This document shows, piece after piece, positions 34,463-42,877 of a stretch of 64,000 nt of DNA (positions are counted from its first letter, which is position 1; each line of letters opens with the position of its first letter). Made by a program: the position numbers and the translations under genes. The DNA comes from Polaribacter gangjinensis (GTDB lineage Bacteria; Bacteroidota; Bacteroidia; Flavobacteriales; Flavobacteriaceae). Under the pieces are notes generated by a model. The model worked only from the letters and a program-made list of their open reading frames with translations. It did no database searches and was not told the DNA's origin. The stretch is taken from contig NZ_CP150662.1 in NCBI RefSeq assembly GCF_038024125.1, positions 2,776,501 through 2,840,500 on the forward strand. Reading direction: 5' to 3'.

Positions 34463-34470
34463 CAAAGGTA
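34463..34470 (-). promoter_or_regulatory. -7 promoter box for the MBL-fold gene
   Basis: TACCTTTG on the minus strand, about 20 bases before the ATG at 34442. No clear -33 box. Confidence 0.5.
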
Positions 34471-34490
34471 CTAAGATTCTATAAAGCCTA

Positions 34491-34523
34491 TTGTTAACTT
34501 TTCTTTAAAATCAACTATATTCG
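34491..34523 (+). promoter_or_regulatory. Promoter of the DUF368 gene pair
   Basis: TTG (34491-34493), a 22-base spacer and TATATTCG (34516-34523), one mismatch from TAnnTTTG. The start codon is 18 bases downstream. Confidence 0.5.
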
Positions 34524-34541
34524 TAGCCAAAAAAATTAAAC

Positions 34542-35465
34542 ATGAGCAGAACAGTTAAAGAGTATATAGTAATTGGATTGAAAGGAATTGCAATGGGAGC
34601 AGCAGATGTTGTTCCAGGAGTTTCTGGAGGTACAATTGCTTTTATATCAGGAATTTATGAAGAGTTGTTGGGGTCTATAAGTAGTGTAAATTTTAGTTTG
34701 TTAAAAACCTTACAAAAGCAAGGTTTTAAAGCTGCTTGGAAACAGCTAAATGGAAACTTTTTAGTGGCACTTTTATCAGGAATTTTTATCAGTATTGTTT
34801 CTTTGTCAAAAATAATCAAATGGTTACTAGAAAATGAGCCTATTTTGTTGTGGTCTTTTTTCTTTGGATTAGTCTTAGCTAGTATATTTTACATTGGAAA
34901 ACAAATTGAGAATTGGAATATAAAAATCGGACTTTTAGGAGTGATTGGAGTTGTTTTTGGATATGTTATTACCATTTTACCCGCCACAAATGCGTCAGAT
35001 ATTAGTTACGGATTTTTAATTTTTTCTGGCGCAATTGCTTCTTGTGCAATGATTTTACCAGGAATATCTGGTTCCTATATTTTATTGTTAATTGGTATTT
35101 ATCCAGTGGTGATGACTGCAATTTCCGAAAGAAATTTCACAATTTTATCTGCCATCGCAATTGGTGTAGTTTTGGGGTTGTTGCTATTCTCAAAATTGCT
35201 AAAATGGTTATTTGCTCATTACAAGCAAGAAATGTTGGTAGTTTTAACAGGAATCATGTTGGGCTCTCTAAATAAAGTTTGGCCTTGGAAAAAAACAGTT
35301 TCTACCTATATAGATAGTCATAATCAAGTAAAACCATTACTAGAACAAAGTATTTCTCCCTTTTCATTTGAAGGTGATGCGCATTTAATTTGGGCGATAA
35401 TTATGTCGATTTCAGGCTTTGTTCTTATTTTATGTATGGAAAAATTAGCTTCAAACAAAAACTAG
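34542..35465 (+). CDS. DUF368 membrane protein, PopT-type (copy 1)
   Basis: A 307-residue polytopic membrane protein with about eight helices. It carries both family glycine/proline motifs: GIAMGAADVVPGVSGGTIAF at about 15-34 and, in the second half, MILPGISGSYILLLIGIYP. Characterised DUF368 proteins (PopT) recycle undecaprenyl phosphate across the inner membrane for cell-wall and glycan synthesis. It is followed at once by a second copy. The expected substrate is known for the family, not tested here. Confidence 0.88.
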   Translation: MSRTVKEYIVIGLKGIAMGAADVVPGVSGGTIAFISGIYEELLGSISSVNFSLLKTLQKQGFKAAWKQLNGNFLVALLSGIFISIVSLSKIIKWLLENEPILLWSFFFGLVLASIFYIGKQIENWNIKIGLLGVIGVVFGYVITILPATNASDISYGFLIFSGAIASCAMILPGISGSYILLLIGIYPVVMTAISERNFTILSAIAIGVVLGLLLFSKLLKWLFAHYKQEMLVVLTGIMLGSLNKVWPWKKTVSTYIDSHNQVKPLLEQSISPFSFEGDAHLIWAIIMSISGFVLILCMEKLASNKN

Positions 35466-36475
35466 TGCAAATAAAAAAATCTTTATTACATAAACTTGGG
35501 CTTTTTTTAAAAGGTTTGGCAATGGGTGCTGCAAATAAAGTTCCTGGAGTTTCAGGTGGTGCAGTTTCTTATGTATTAGGATTTTATGAAGAATTGATTT
35601 ATTCCTTTAAAAAAATAAATATCAAAGCATTTAAGCTTCTCATTGACGGACGCTTTAAAAGCTTTTATGTTTACACAAATGCTCAGTTTTTATTGCTAAT
35701 CATGTCTGGAAGTATGTTTAGCTATTTCAGTGTTTCACTGGTGTTAGATTACTTTTTAGAACATTATGAATTGTATGTTTGGAGTTGGTTTTTTGGAATG
35801 ATTTTAGGTTCTATTTATTACATCAATAAAGATTTTGGAAAATGGACAAAAACCAATTTAACTTTTTTATTAATCGGAACAATTATTGGTTTGGCAATCA
35901 GTTTTTTAACACCTGCAAAAGAAAATGACAATCTTTGGTTTGTGTTTTTATGCGGTATTATTGGAGTTTCTGGAATGACACTTCCGGGTCTTTCAGGTTC
36001 TTTTATTTTGATACTTTTAGGCAATTATGTATTGCTTTTGGTAGATTCTGTAAATGTTTTATTAGAAGTAATTTTAAGCGCATTATCTGGAAATTTTGAA
36101 ATTTTTTCGGATGCTTCAAAAATGCGGTATATCAAAATAATTAGTGTTTTTACTGCAGGATCAGCCTTTGGATTGATTTCCATTTCTCATGTCTTAGGCT
36201 ATGTTTTAAAACATTACAATAAAATTGTAAATGCCTTGATTTTGGGTTTCATAACAGGTTCTTTAGGCATTGTTTGGCCTTGGAAAAAAACTGTTTATTT
36301 GGCTGAAAATGGCACTTTTTTGTTAGATCAAAAAGGTAATAAAATCATAGAGAATTACGAACGGTATCTTCCTGAAATTGTAAGTTATGAAACTCTTTTT
36401 GCAGTGCTTTGTATTTTATTTGGTTTAGGATTAATTTTAGCAATCGATTATTATGACAGAAAACGAAAAAAATAA
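35432..36475 (+). CDS. DUF368 membrane protein, PopT-type (copy 2)
   Basis: A 347-residue paralogue of the preceding gene, with FLKGLAMGAANKVPGVSGGA near the N-terminus and GMTLPGLSGSFILILLGNYV in the second half; it is longer by an added loop near residues 275-300. The start is uncertain: ATG at 35432 overlaps the upstream gene by 34 bases, while a GTG at 35465 gives a 1-base overlap (TAGTG) and a N-terminus MQIKKSLLHK closer to copy 1. Its 3' end overlaps aroE by 23 bases. Confidence 0.85.
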   Translation: MYGKISFKQKLVQIKKSLLHKLGLFLKGLAMGAANKVPGVSGGAVSYVLGFYEELIYSFKKINIKAFKLLIDGRFKSFYVYTNAQFLLLIMSGSMFSYFSVSLVLDYFLEHYELYVWSWFFGMILGSIYYINKDFGKWTKTNLTFLLIGTIIGLAISFLTPAKENDNLWFVFLCGIIGVSGMTLPGLSGSFILILLGNYVLLLVDSVNVLLEVILSALSGNFEIFSDASKMRYIKIISVFTAGSAFGLISISHVLGYVLKHYNKIVNALILGFITGSLGIVWPWKKTVYLAENGTFLLDQKGNKIIENYERYLPEIVSYETLFAVLCILFGLGLILAIDYYDRKRKK

Positions 36476-37211
36476 CATTTTTGGATTGCTTGGAAAAAAT
36501 ATATCCTACTCATTTTCAAGAGGTTATTTTACCGAAAAGTTTCAAAAATTACAATTAAAAAATCATTCCTATTTTAATTTTGATATTGCATCTTGCAATG
36601 ATTTTCCTTCAATAATTGCCTCAGAAAATGATTTAAAAGGACTCAATGTTACCATTCCTTATAAACAAGAAATCATTCCTTTTTTAGATGAGTTGGATGA
36701 AACTGCCAAACAAATAGGAGCAGTTAATACTATTAAAATTTCTAAAAATAAGTCGTTAAAAGGTTATAATTCAGATGTAGTTGGTTTTGAAAAATCTATC
36801 AAACCATTACTTAAAACTCATCATCAAAAAGCTTTGATTTTAGGAACTGGTGGTGCATCAAAAGCAGTGGCTTTTGTACTTCAAAAAAGCAATATTTCGT
36901 TTCAATTTGTATCAAGAAATCCTAATGGAAATCATGAAATTTCATACGAAAATCTTACTCAAGAAATCATTCAAAGTCATACAATTATAGTGAATTGTTC
37001 TCCACTTGGAACTTCACCCAATATTGATAAATTTCCTGATATTCCCTATCAATTTTTAAATAAAAATCATTTATTATACGATTTGATATACAATCCTGCA
37101 GAAACTATCTTTTTATCAAAAGGGAAAAGACAAGGAGCTACAATTAAAAATGGTTTAGAAATGTTGCAATTGCAAGCAGAAGAATCGTGGAGAATTTGGA
37201 ATGATTTATAA
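36453..37211 (+). CDS. aroE: Shikimate dehydrogenase
   Basis: A 252-residue NADP-dependent enzyme of the shikimate pathway. Catalytic Lys is in LNVTIPYKQE, Asp in GYNSDVVGF, the cofactor loop is LGTGGASKAV, and the final GLEMLQLQAEESW carries the conserved Gln. The substrate Ser region reads YSFSRGYF in place of the usual SLSPxxHN, as in other flavobacterial forms. It overlaps the second DUF368 gene, so it is probably co-transcribed with the lipid-carrier translocases. Confidence 0.95.
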   Translation: MTENEKNNIFGLLGKNISYSFSRGYFTEKFQKLQLKNHSYFNFDIASCNDFPSIIASENDLKGLNVTIPYKQEIIPFLDELDETAKQIGAVNTIKISKNKSLKGYNSDVVGFEKSIKPLLKTHHQKALILGTGGASKAVAFVLQKSNISFQFVSRNPNGNHEISYENLTQEIIQSHTIIVNCSPLGTSPNIDKFPDIPYQFLNKNHLLYDLIYNPAETIFLSKGKRQGATIKNGLEMLQLQAEESWRIWNDL

Positions 37212-37238
37212 ATCATTAATATTACTTATAGAGAAATC

Positions 37239-37269
37239 TTGTAAAGTATGTAAGTTGTCCTTATTTTTG
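37239..37269 (+). promoter_or_regulatory. Promoter of the DUF349 gene
   Basis: TTG (37239-37241), a 20-base spacer and TATTTTTG (37262-37269): a full match to the Bacteroidota -33/-7 consensus. The coding start is 49 bases downstream. Confidence 0.65.
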
Positions 37270-37318
37270 TTGACAATATGATTATAGTATCGTATTAAGA
37301 CCATTAAACATCGTAGAT

Positions 37319-39181
37319 ATGTTAGAAAACAATAAGGATAATTCCCGTAAAATTGAAGATGAATTGAATGAAGTTGACTCTTCATCATCTGAAAATCAAT
37401 TGATTAATGAAAAAGTAGAGGAGACTTCAGATAATCATTCAACAACTGAAGATGAAGATCATGACAATGAAAATGAGCAAGTTTTAGAAGATTTTTCTGA
37501 ACTTTCAATAGAAGAGTTGGTTGTTTCTTTAAAAAAATTGATTGATAATAATCCAATTCAACAAATTAAATCATCTGTTGATCAAATTAAAAATGCTTTT
37601 AATGAAAAGTTCGGTGATTTATTAGCTGAAAAAAAACAAGCATTTTTAGAAGAAGGTGGAGAATCTATAGATTTTCAGTTTACACATCCTTCAAAATCTG
37701 AATTTAATAAGCTTTTATCTGACTACAGAGTTAAAAGAGAAGCGCATTATGCAAGCATTGAAAAGAAATTAAATGAAAATTTAGAGAAGCGTCTTGAAGT
37801 TATAGAAGAGTTAAAAACCTTAATTGATGAAGCTGAGGTTTCAACTATGTATAAAAATTTTAAGGCAATTCAAGAAAAGTGGAATTCAATTGGTGGTGTT
37901 CCAAAATCGACATACAATGACACTTGGAAAACCTATCAGCATCATGTAGAGCGTTTTTATGATTTATTACATTTGAGTAACGATTTTAGAGACTTAGATT
38001 TTAAGCATAATTTAGATGAAAAGATTAAAATTATTGAAAAAGCTGAAGCGTTAGCTAACGAAAAAGATATCAATTTTGCAGCAAAACAATTGCAAGAATT
38101 GCATAAAATTTGGAAAGAAGATATTGGTCCTGTTGCAAGAGATGTAAGAGAAGAGGTTTGGCAAAAATTTAGTGATGCTACTAAAAAAATTCACGATAAA
38201 AGACACGAGTATTTTAAAGAAATTCAATCTAAATATGATGAGATGATTGACCAAAAAATGCTTGTAATCGCAGAAATCAATGCGTTGGATATTTCTAAAA
38301 ATACTACTCACAATGACTGGCAAAAAAGTATTGATGAGCTAGAAGCTTTGCGCAAAAAATATTTTGATATTGGCAAACTTCCTTATGCCAAAAGTGATGA
38401 AGTTTGGCAAAAATTTAAAAAAGCCACTAAAAAATTCAATGCTGCGAAAAATAAATTTTACAAAGAAGAAAAGTCAGAACAGCTAGAAAATTTGCAGAAA
38501 AAAATGGCTTTGATTGAAATGGCTGAATCACTAAAAGATAGTGAAGATTGGGAAATGGCAACCAATGCAATGAAAAAAATTCAGTCAGATTGGAAAAAAA
38601 TTGGTCACGTTCCTCGTAAATTTTCTGATGACATTTGGAAACGATTCAAAGCAGCTTGCAACTATTATTTCAATAGATTTCATCAACAAAAAAATGCGGT
38701 AAGTAAAGATCAACAAGTAATTGTTGATAAAAAAATGGAATTTTTAGAATCTCTGAAAACTAAGGAAAAATTCAAAAAAGAAGAGGTTTTCGAAGCAATG
38801 AACGAATGGCAAGATTTAGGAAGATTGCCCAAGAATTCTCGTCATTTAGACAGTAAATTCAACAAATTAATTGATGCAACTTTAGACAATCTTTCTTTGG
38901 ATAAAAATGAAGTTGGTTTCTTAAAGTTTAAAAATTTAGTAGATTCTTATTTTGAAAATAACGATTATAAAAAATTGGATGGAGAACAACTATTTGTTAG
39001 AAAAAAGATTGATGAAATTGTCAGAGAAATTCAACAATTAGAAAATAATTTAAGTTTTTTCTCTATTTCCAATAAAAACAATCCTTTAGTTTTAAATGTT
39101 AAAAAACAAGTGAATGAGTTCAAAGATGAATTAACTCTTTGGAAAGAAAAACTTGAATATATTAAGAAATTAGATTACTAA
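37319..39181 (+). CDS. DUF349-repeat coiled-coil protein
   Basis: A 620-residue cytoplasmic protein. An acidic, disordered N-terminus (about 1-60) precedes several DUF349 repeats, each with the WxxIGxVP / VWxxFKxA pattern (WNSIGGVPKSTYNDTWKTY, WKKIGHVPRKFSDDIWKRF, WQDLGRLPKNSRHLDSKF). The repeats are helical and charged. No enzymatic domain is visible and function is unknown. Single-gene unit with promoter and terminator. Confidence 0.85.
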   Translation: MLENNKDNSRKIEDELNEVDSSSSENQLINEKVEETSDNHSTTEDEDHDNENEQVLEDFSELSIEELVVSLKKLIDNNPIQQIKSSVDQIKNAFNEKFGDLLAEKKQAFLEEGGESIDFQFTHPSKSEFNKLLSDYRVKREAHYASIEKKLNENLEKRLEVIEELKTLIDEAEVSTMYKNFKAIQEKWNSIGGVPKSTYNDTWKTYQHHVERFYDLLHLSNDFRDLDFKHNLDEKIKIIEKAEALANEKDINFAAKQLQELHKIWKEDIGPVARDVREEVWQKFSDATKKIHDKRHEYFKEIQSKYDEMIDQKMLVIAEINALDISKNTTHNDWQKSIDELEALRKKYFDIGKLPYAKSDEVWQKFKKATKKFNAAKNKFYKEEKSEQLENLQKKMALIEMAESLKDSEDWEMATNAMKKIQSDWKKIGHVPRKFSDDIWKRFKAACNYYFNRFHQQKNAVSKDQQVIVDKKMEFLESLKTKEKFKKEEVFEAMNEWQDLGRLPKNSRHLDSKFNKLIDATLDNLSLDKNEVGFLKFKNLVDSYFENNDYKKLDGEQLFVRKKIDEIVREIQQLENNLSFFSISNKNNPLVLNVKKQVNEFKDELTLWKEKLEYIKKLDY

Positions 39182-39186
39182 AAACA

Positions 39187-39222
39187 TAAAAAAAACTCGA
39201 AGTTAATTTCTTCGAGTTTTTT
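39187..39222. terminator. Bidirectional terminator between DUF349 gene and the zinc-ribbon-like gene
   Basis: AAACTCGAAG (39193-39202) pairs with CTTCGAGTTT (39210-39219), with an A run before and a T run after, serving both convergent transcripts. Confidence 0.88.
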
Positions 39223-39241
39223 ATTGAATATAAGTTTTGGT

Positions 39242-40006
39242 TTACGCCATTATTTTGTCAATCTTTTCTTTTTCTTCAGCAGCTAAAGCAGGATCAACTA
39301 AAATTCTTCCACTATGTTCATCAATTGTGATTTTTTTTCTGTTAGCAATATCTAACTGAACTTGAGGTGGAATAGTGAAATAAGATCCACCAGAAGCACC
39401 GCGTTCTAAAGCAACAACAGCCAACCCATTTTTCACTTTACTGCGAATTCTTTTATAAGCTGTTAAAAGGTGTTCGTCAATTACTTTCGAAAATTCTTCA
39501 GATTTTTCTAATAATAATTTTTCGTCTTTCTCTGTTTCTTTTAAAATAGCATCTAATTCTGCTTTTTTGTGCGCTAAATGAGATTCTTGTTTTGCTAATT
39601 TTTCTTTGGTGTTATTAATGATTTCGTTTTTTTGAGCAATTTTTGCTTTGAACTCATTAATTCTTTTTTCAGCCAACTCAGTTTCTAAAGCTTGGTATTC
39701 GATTTCTTTGGATAAAGAATCAAATTCCCTGTTGTTTCTAACTTTTTTTTGTTGCTCCTCGTATTTTTTTGTCAACGATTTTGCTTCATCAATAACCAAT
39801 TTTTTATTGTTGATGTCGGTTTCTAAATTCGCAATTTCTTGCTCCATATTAGAAATTCTTGTTTTTAAACCAGCAACTTCATTTTCTAAATCTTCCACTT
39901 CTAAAGGCAATTCACCTCTTACGCTTCTAATTTCATCAATTCTTGAGTCAATAAGTTGCAAGTCATACAACGCTCTTAATTTTTCTTCAACCGAAACTTC
40001 TTTCAT
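39242..40006 (-). CDS. Zinc-ribbon-family coiled-coil protein lacking its cysteines
   Basis: A 254-residue protein with a long coiled coil (about 25-180) and a C-terminal domain aligned to the C4-type zinc ribbon. In the general family the ribbon has four Cys; here the places read RGASGGSYFTIPPQVQLDIA and DEHSGRILVDP, so every expected Cys is Ser or another residue and the protein has no Cys there at all. It begins 2 bases after the Nif3 gene stop and is co-transcribed with it. Function unknown. Confidence 0.85.
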   Translation of the reverse strand: MKEVSVEEKLRALYDLQLIDSRIDEIRSVRGELPLEVEDLENEVAGLKTRISNMEQEIANLETDINNKKLVIDEAKSLTKKYEEQQKKVRNNREFDSLSKEIEYQALETELAEKRINEFKAKIAQKNEIINNTKEKLAKQESHLAHKKAELDAILKETEKDEKLLLEKSEEFSKVIDEHLLTAYKRIRSKVKNGLAVVALERGASGGSYFTIPPQVQLDIANRKKITIDEHSGRILVDPALAAEEKEKIDKIMA

Positions 40007-40008
40007 GT

Positions 40009-41103
40009 TTATAGGTAATATATTGGATTTGTTCTTTTTTCTGATAAAATGATTGCAAAATTAGTAATTTTTTTCGTAAGAAAGTCAACAATCAAGTTTT
40101 TTGTAAACTGCTCACTTTCATAATGTCCAATATCAGCCAATAAGATGCTATTTTCGGCTTTAAAAAAGTCATGATATTTAAAATCAGCACTTATAAAAAC
40201 GTCAGCACCAGCTTTTTTTGCAGCTTCAATGGCAAAACTTCCTGATCCACCTAAAACAGCTACTTTTTTAATTTGTTTGTTACGTAATGCGGAATGTTTT
40301 ATACAATCTGTTTTCATTGTTTGTTTTAGAAACTCCAAAAATTCTTGTTCATTTTGTGATGAAGGTAATTCACCAATCATTCCCATTCCAACATTCTGAT
40401 AGCTATTTTCAACAGAAATAATCTCATAAGCTATTTCTTCATACGGATGATTTTCTCTCAAAGCAGTCATTATTTGAACTTGATTTTTCAATTCGAAAAT
40501 GACAGAAATCTGAATTTCTTTTTCGGTTTGTAAAACGCCTTTTTCTCCTAAAGTTGGATTCGAATTTTCATTACCACGAAATGTTCCTTCGCCAGAAACA
40601 GAAAATGAACACGCATCATAATTGCCAATATTACCAGCTCCAGCTAAAAAAAGTGCATTTCGAACTTCATCTGCATTTTTTATTGGAACATAGGTTGTAA
40701 GCCTTTTTAAAATATTCTTTTTTGGAATTAAAATTTGAGTATTTTTTAGTCCCAAAATGGCAGATATTTTCGCAGAAACTCCCTCAAAACTGTTATCCAA
40801 AGCTGAATGAATTGCATAAATGGCAATTTTATTTTCGATTGCTTTGATGACAACCCGTTCTACATAATTTGAGCCATTTAATTTTTTTAAACCACTAAAA
40901 ATTATGGGGTGAAAACTAATAATGAGGTTGCAATTTTTTTCAATAGCTTCATCTATTGTAACTTCAAGCGTATCAAGAGTCACTAAAACCCCTGTAACTT
41001 CTGTATCATTTTTTCCTACTAGTAATCCAACATTATCAAAATCTTCGGCATATTGTAAAGGAGCAATTTCTTCTAAAATGGATGTTATTTCTTTTACTTT
41101 CAT
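40009..41103 (-). CDS. Nif3-like dinuclear metal centre protein
   Basis: A 364-residue long-form Nif3/YbgI/YqfO protein. N-terminal half: AEDFDNVGLLVGKND and the His-containing IISFHPIIFSGLKKL; C-terminal half: LGGSGSFAIEAAKKAGADVFISADFKYHDFF and LADIGHYESE. The insertion of about 130 residues between the halves is a PII/CutA-like domain of the YqfO type. Metal-binding is expected, activity is unknown. ATG at 41103 fits homologues better than an ATG at 41112. Confidence 0.9.
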   Translation of the reverse strand: MKVKEITSILEEIAPLQYAEDFDNVGLLVGKNDTEVTGVLVTLDTLEVTIDEAIEKNCNLIISFHPIIFSGLKKLNGSNYVERVVIKAIENKIAIYAIHSALDNSFEGVSAKISAILGLKNTQILIPKKNILKRLTTYVPIKNADEVRNALFLAGAGNIGNYDACSFSVSGEGTFRGNENSNPTLGEKGVLQTEKEIQISVIFELKNQVQIMTALRENHPYEEIAYEIISVENSYQNVGMGMIGELPSSQNEQEFLEFLKQTMKTDCIKHSALRNKQIKKVAVLGGSGSFAIEAAKKAGADVFISADFKYHDFFKAENSILLADIGHYESEQFTKNLIVDFLTKKITNFAIILSEKRTNPIYYL

Positions 41104-41264
41104 TATTTTCAATAAAAATCAAAGTTACTATTTTCTGTTTATCAATCCACAAAAATGCGTTATTTTCGTATTCATGAAATCGCTTTTACAAAGATTTTTG
41201 AAACAAATACCAAAGATGAATTTGCGATTGCATATGTGACCGCTAAAAATTAAGTTTTACACAT

Positions 41265-42299
41265 ATGAAATTACTACGATTTTTATTATTTCCATTTGCC
41301 ATCATTTATGATTTGGTGACCACATTTCGTAATTTTTTGTTTGACACCAACATTTTTAAACAAAATTCATTCACAATTCCTGTGATTGTTGTTGGAAATC
41401 TTTCAGTTGGCGGAACAGGAAAAACTCCTCAAATCGAATATCTTATCCGTCTGCTAAAAAATAAGTTTCAAATTGCAGTTTTAAGCAGAGGGTATAAGCG
41501 AAAAACAAAAGGATTTTTGAAAGTTTCAAATTCACATTCAGCCACTGAAGTTGGAGATGAACCTTTGCAATTTACTAAAAAATTTCCAGATATTTTTGTT
41601 GCAGTTGATGAACAAAGGGTTTCAGGAATACAAAAAATATTAGCGCAATCTAATGCAGATATTGTGCTATTAGATGATGCATTTCAGCACAGAAAAGTAA
41701 AAGGAAGTCTGAATATTTTACTAACAAAATTTGATGACTTGTTTGTTGATGATTTTTTAATTCCGACTGGAAATTTAAGAGAAAGTAGAAGGGGAGCTCA
41801 AAGAGCAAATGCGATTATTATCACCAAATGTCCAGAGAATTTAAGCGTTGAGCAACAAAATGTCATTAAAAATAAATTGAAAAAATATCAGAAACCAATC
41901 TTTTTTACTACCATTTCATATGCGAAAACACTAAAAGGTTTTACTGAAATTTTGTTAGCAGATTTATCAAATTTTGAAGTTTTATTAGTAACAGGAATTG
42001 CGAATCCAAGTTCATTAATTCGATTTTTAAAAGATAGAAAAATTAATTTTCAGCATTTAAATTTTCCAGACCATCATCATTTTTCAACTAAAGATATTGA
42101 ACTTATTAAATCAAAATTTGAGGACTTAAAAGGATTGAATAAGATTATTCTAACTACTGAAAAAGACTTTGTTCGTTTAAATAATGATTTAAAAAATCTC
42201 AATTATTTAGAGATTGAAACCACTTTTTTAGGAAATCAACAAAGGGTTTTTGATAATTTATTGATCAATCATATCAATCAATATTCTGAGAACAATTAA
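41265..42299 (+). CDS. lpxK: Tetraacyldisaccharide 4'-kinase (lipid A synthesis)
   Basis: A 344-residue inner-membrane-associated kinase that phosphorylates the lipid A precursor. Walker A-like P-loop GNLSVGGTGKTPQIEYL is at about residues 45-60, with an N-terminal hydrophobic anchor and DDAFQHRKV carrying the conserved catalytic residues. Divergent from the Nif3 gene. Confidence 0.95.
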   Translation: MKLLRFLLFPFAIIYDLVTTFRNFLFDTNIFKQNSFTIPVIVVGNLSVGGTGKTPQIEYLIRLLKNKFQIAVLSRGYKRKTKGFLKVSNSHSATEVGDEPLQFTKKFPDIFVAVDEQRVSGIQKILAQSNADIVLLDDAFQHRKVKGSLNILLTKFDDLFVDDFLIPTGNLRESRRGAQRANAIIITKCPENLSVEQQNVIKNKLKKYQKPIFFTTISYAKTLKGFTEILLADLSNFEVLLVTGIANPSSLIRFLKDRKINFQHLNFPDHHHFSTKDIELIKSKFEDLKGLNKIILTTEKDFVRLNNDLKNLNYLEIETTFLGNQQRVFDNLLINHINQYSENN

Positions 42300-42312
42300 A
42301 TTTAAATTTCAT

Positions 42313-42345
42313 TTGAATCAACTCTTTTTATTGGTATTATTTTTG
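42313..42345 (+). promoter_or_regulatory. Promoter of the thioredoxin-family gene
   Basis: TTG (42313-42315), a 22-base spacer and TATTTTTG (42338-42345). A second -7-like box TACTTTTG follows at 42347-42354. Confidence 0.55.
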
Positions 42346-42371
42346 ATACTTTTGAAGTAAATATTTTTGAA

Positions 42372-42836
42372 ATGAAAAATAGTCTTTTCTCCATTTTGTT
42401 CATAGTTGTTTTTTCAAAAAGTTTTCTTGCTCAAGATACTATTAAGCGTCATTTAAATTGGGTAGCTTCTTATGATATGGCTTTACAAATTTCAAAGAAA
42501 GAAAAAAAGCCAATTTTAATTTATTTTAAAGGATCAGATTGGTGCGAACCATGTAAAGTTTTAGATGCAGAATTGTTTGCTTCTCAACGTTTTAAAGAAT
42601 TGTCAGAAAAAAGTTTAGTGCTTTTAGAAGTTGATATTCCAAGAAAAATGGATTTGCTCTCTGTTGATAAAATTAGCGATAATTATTACTTGAAAAGTAG
42701 GTTTAAAGTCAAATCTTTTCCAACGATTTTAATAGTTGATCATAAAGGAAATGTCTTGGCAGAAAAAAAAGGATACATTTTAACAGAGTATTATTTTCCT
42801 TTTCTTGAAGAGGAGATTAAAAATTATAAGTCATAA
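42372..42836 (+). CDS. Exported thioredoxin-family protein
   Basis: A 154-residue protein with a signal peptide ending near FLAQ, and a thioredoxin fold. The active site is WCEPC in KGSDWCEPCKVLDAELF near residue 57, and the cis-Pro lies in VKSFPTILIV. This resembles the DUF255/thioredoxin-like periplasmic reductases of Bacteroidota. It is likely in the periplasm; substrate unknown. Confidence 0.88.
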   Translation: MKNSLFSILFIVVFSKSFLAQDTIKRHLNWVASYDMALQISKKEKKPILIYFKGSDWCEPCKVLDAELFASQRFKELSEKSLVLLEVDIPRKMDLLSVDKISDNYYLKSRFKVKSFPTILIVDHKGNVLAEKKGYILTEYYFPFLEEEIKNYKS

Positions 42837-42862
42837 AAAAAAGAGGCGATTGCCTCTTTTTT
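42835..42862. terminator. Bidirectional terminator between thioredoxin and OmpA-family genes
   Basis: AAAAGAGGC and GCCTCTTTTTT pair around a GATT loop, 2 bases after the thioredoxin stop; the opposite strand also has a T run. Confidence 0.85.
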
Positions 42863-42877
42863 ATGCTTGAATCAAAA

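Noticed and set aside
41155..41253. 32-codon plus-strand frame just upstream of lpxK
   Set aside because: It contains a TATTTTCG -7-like box and has no family resemblance; more likely the lpxK promoter region than a gene.
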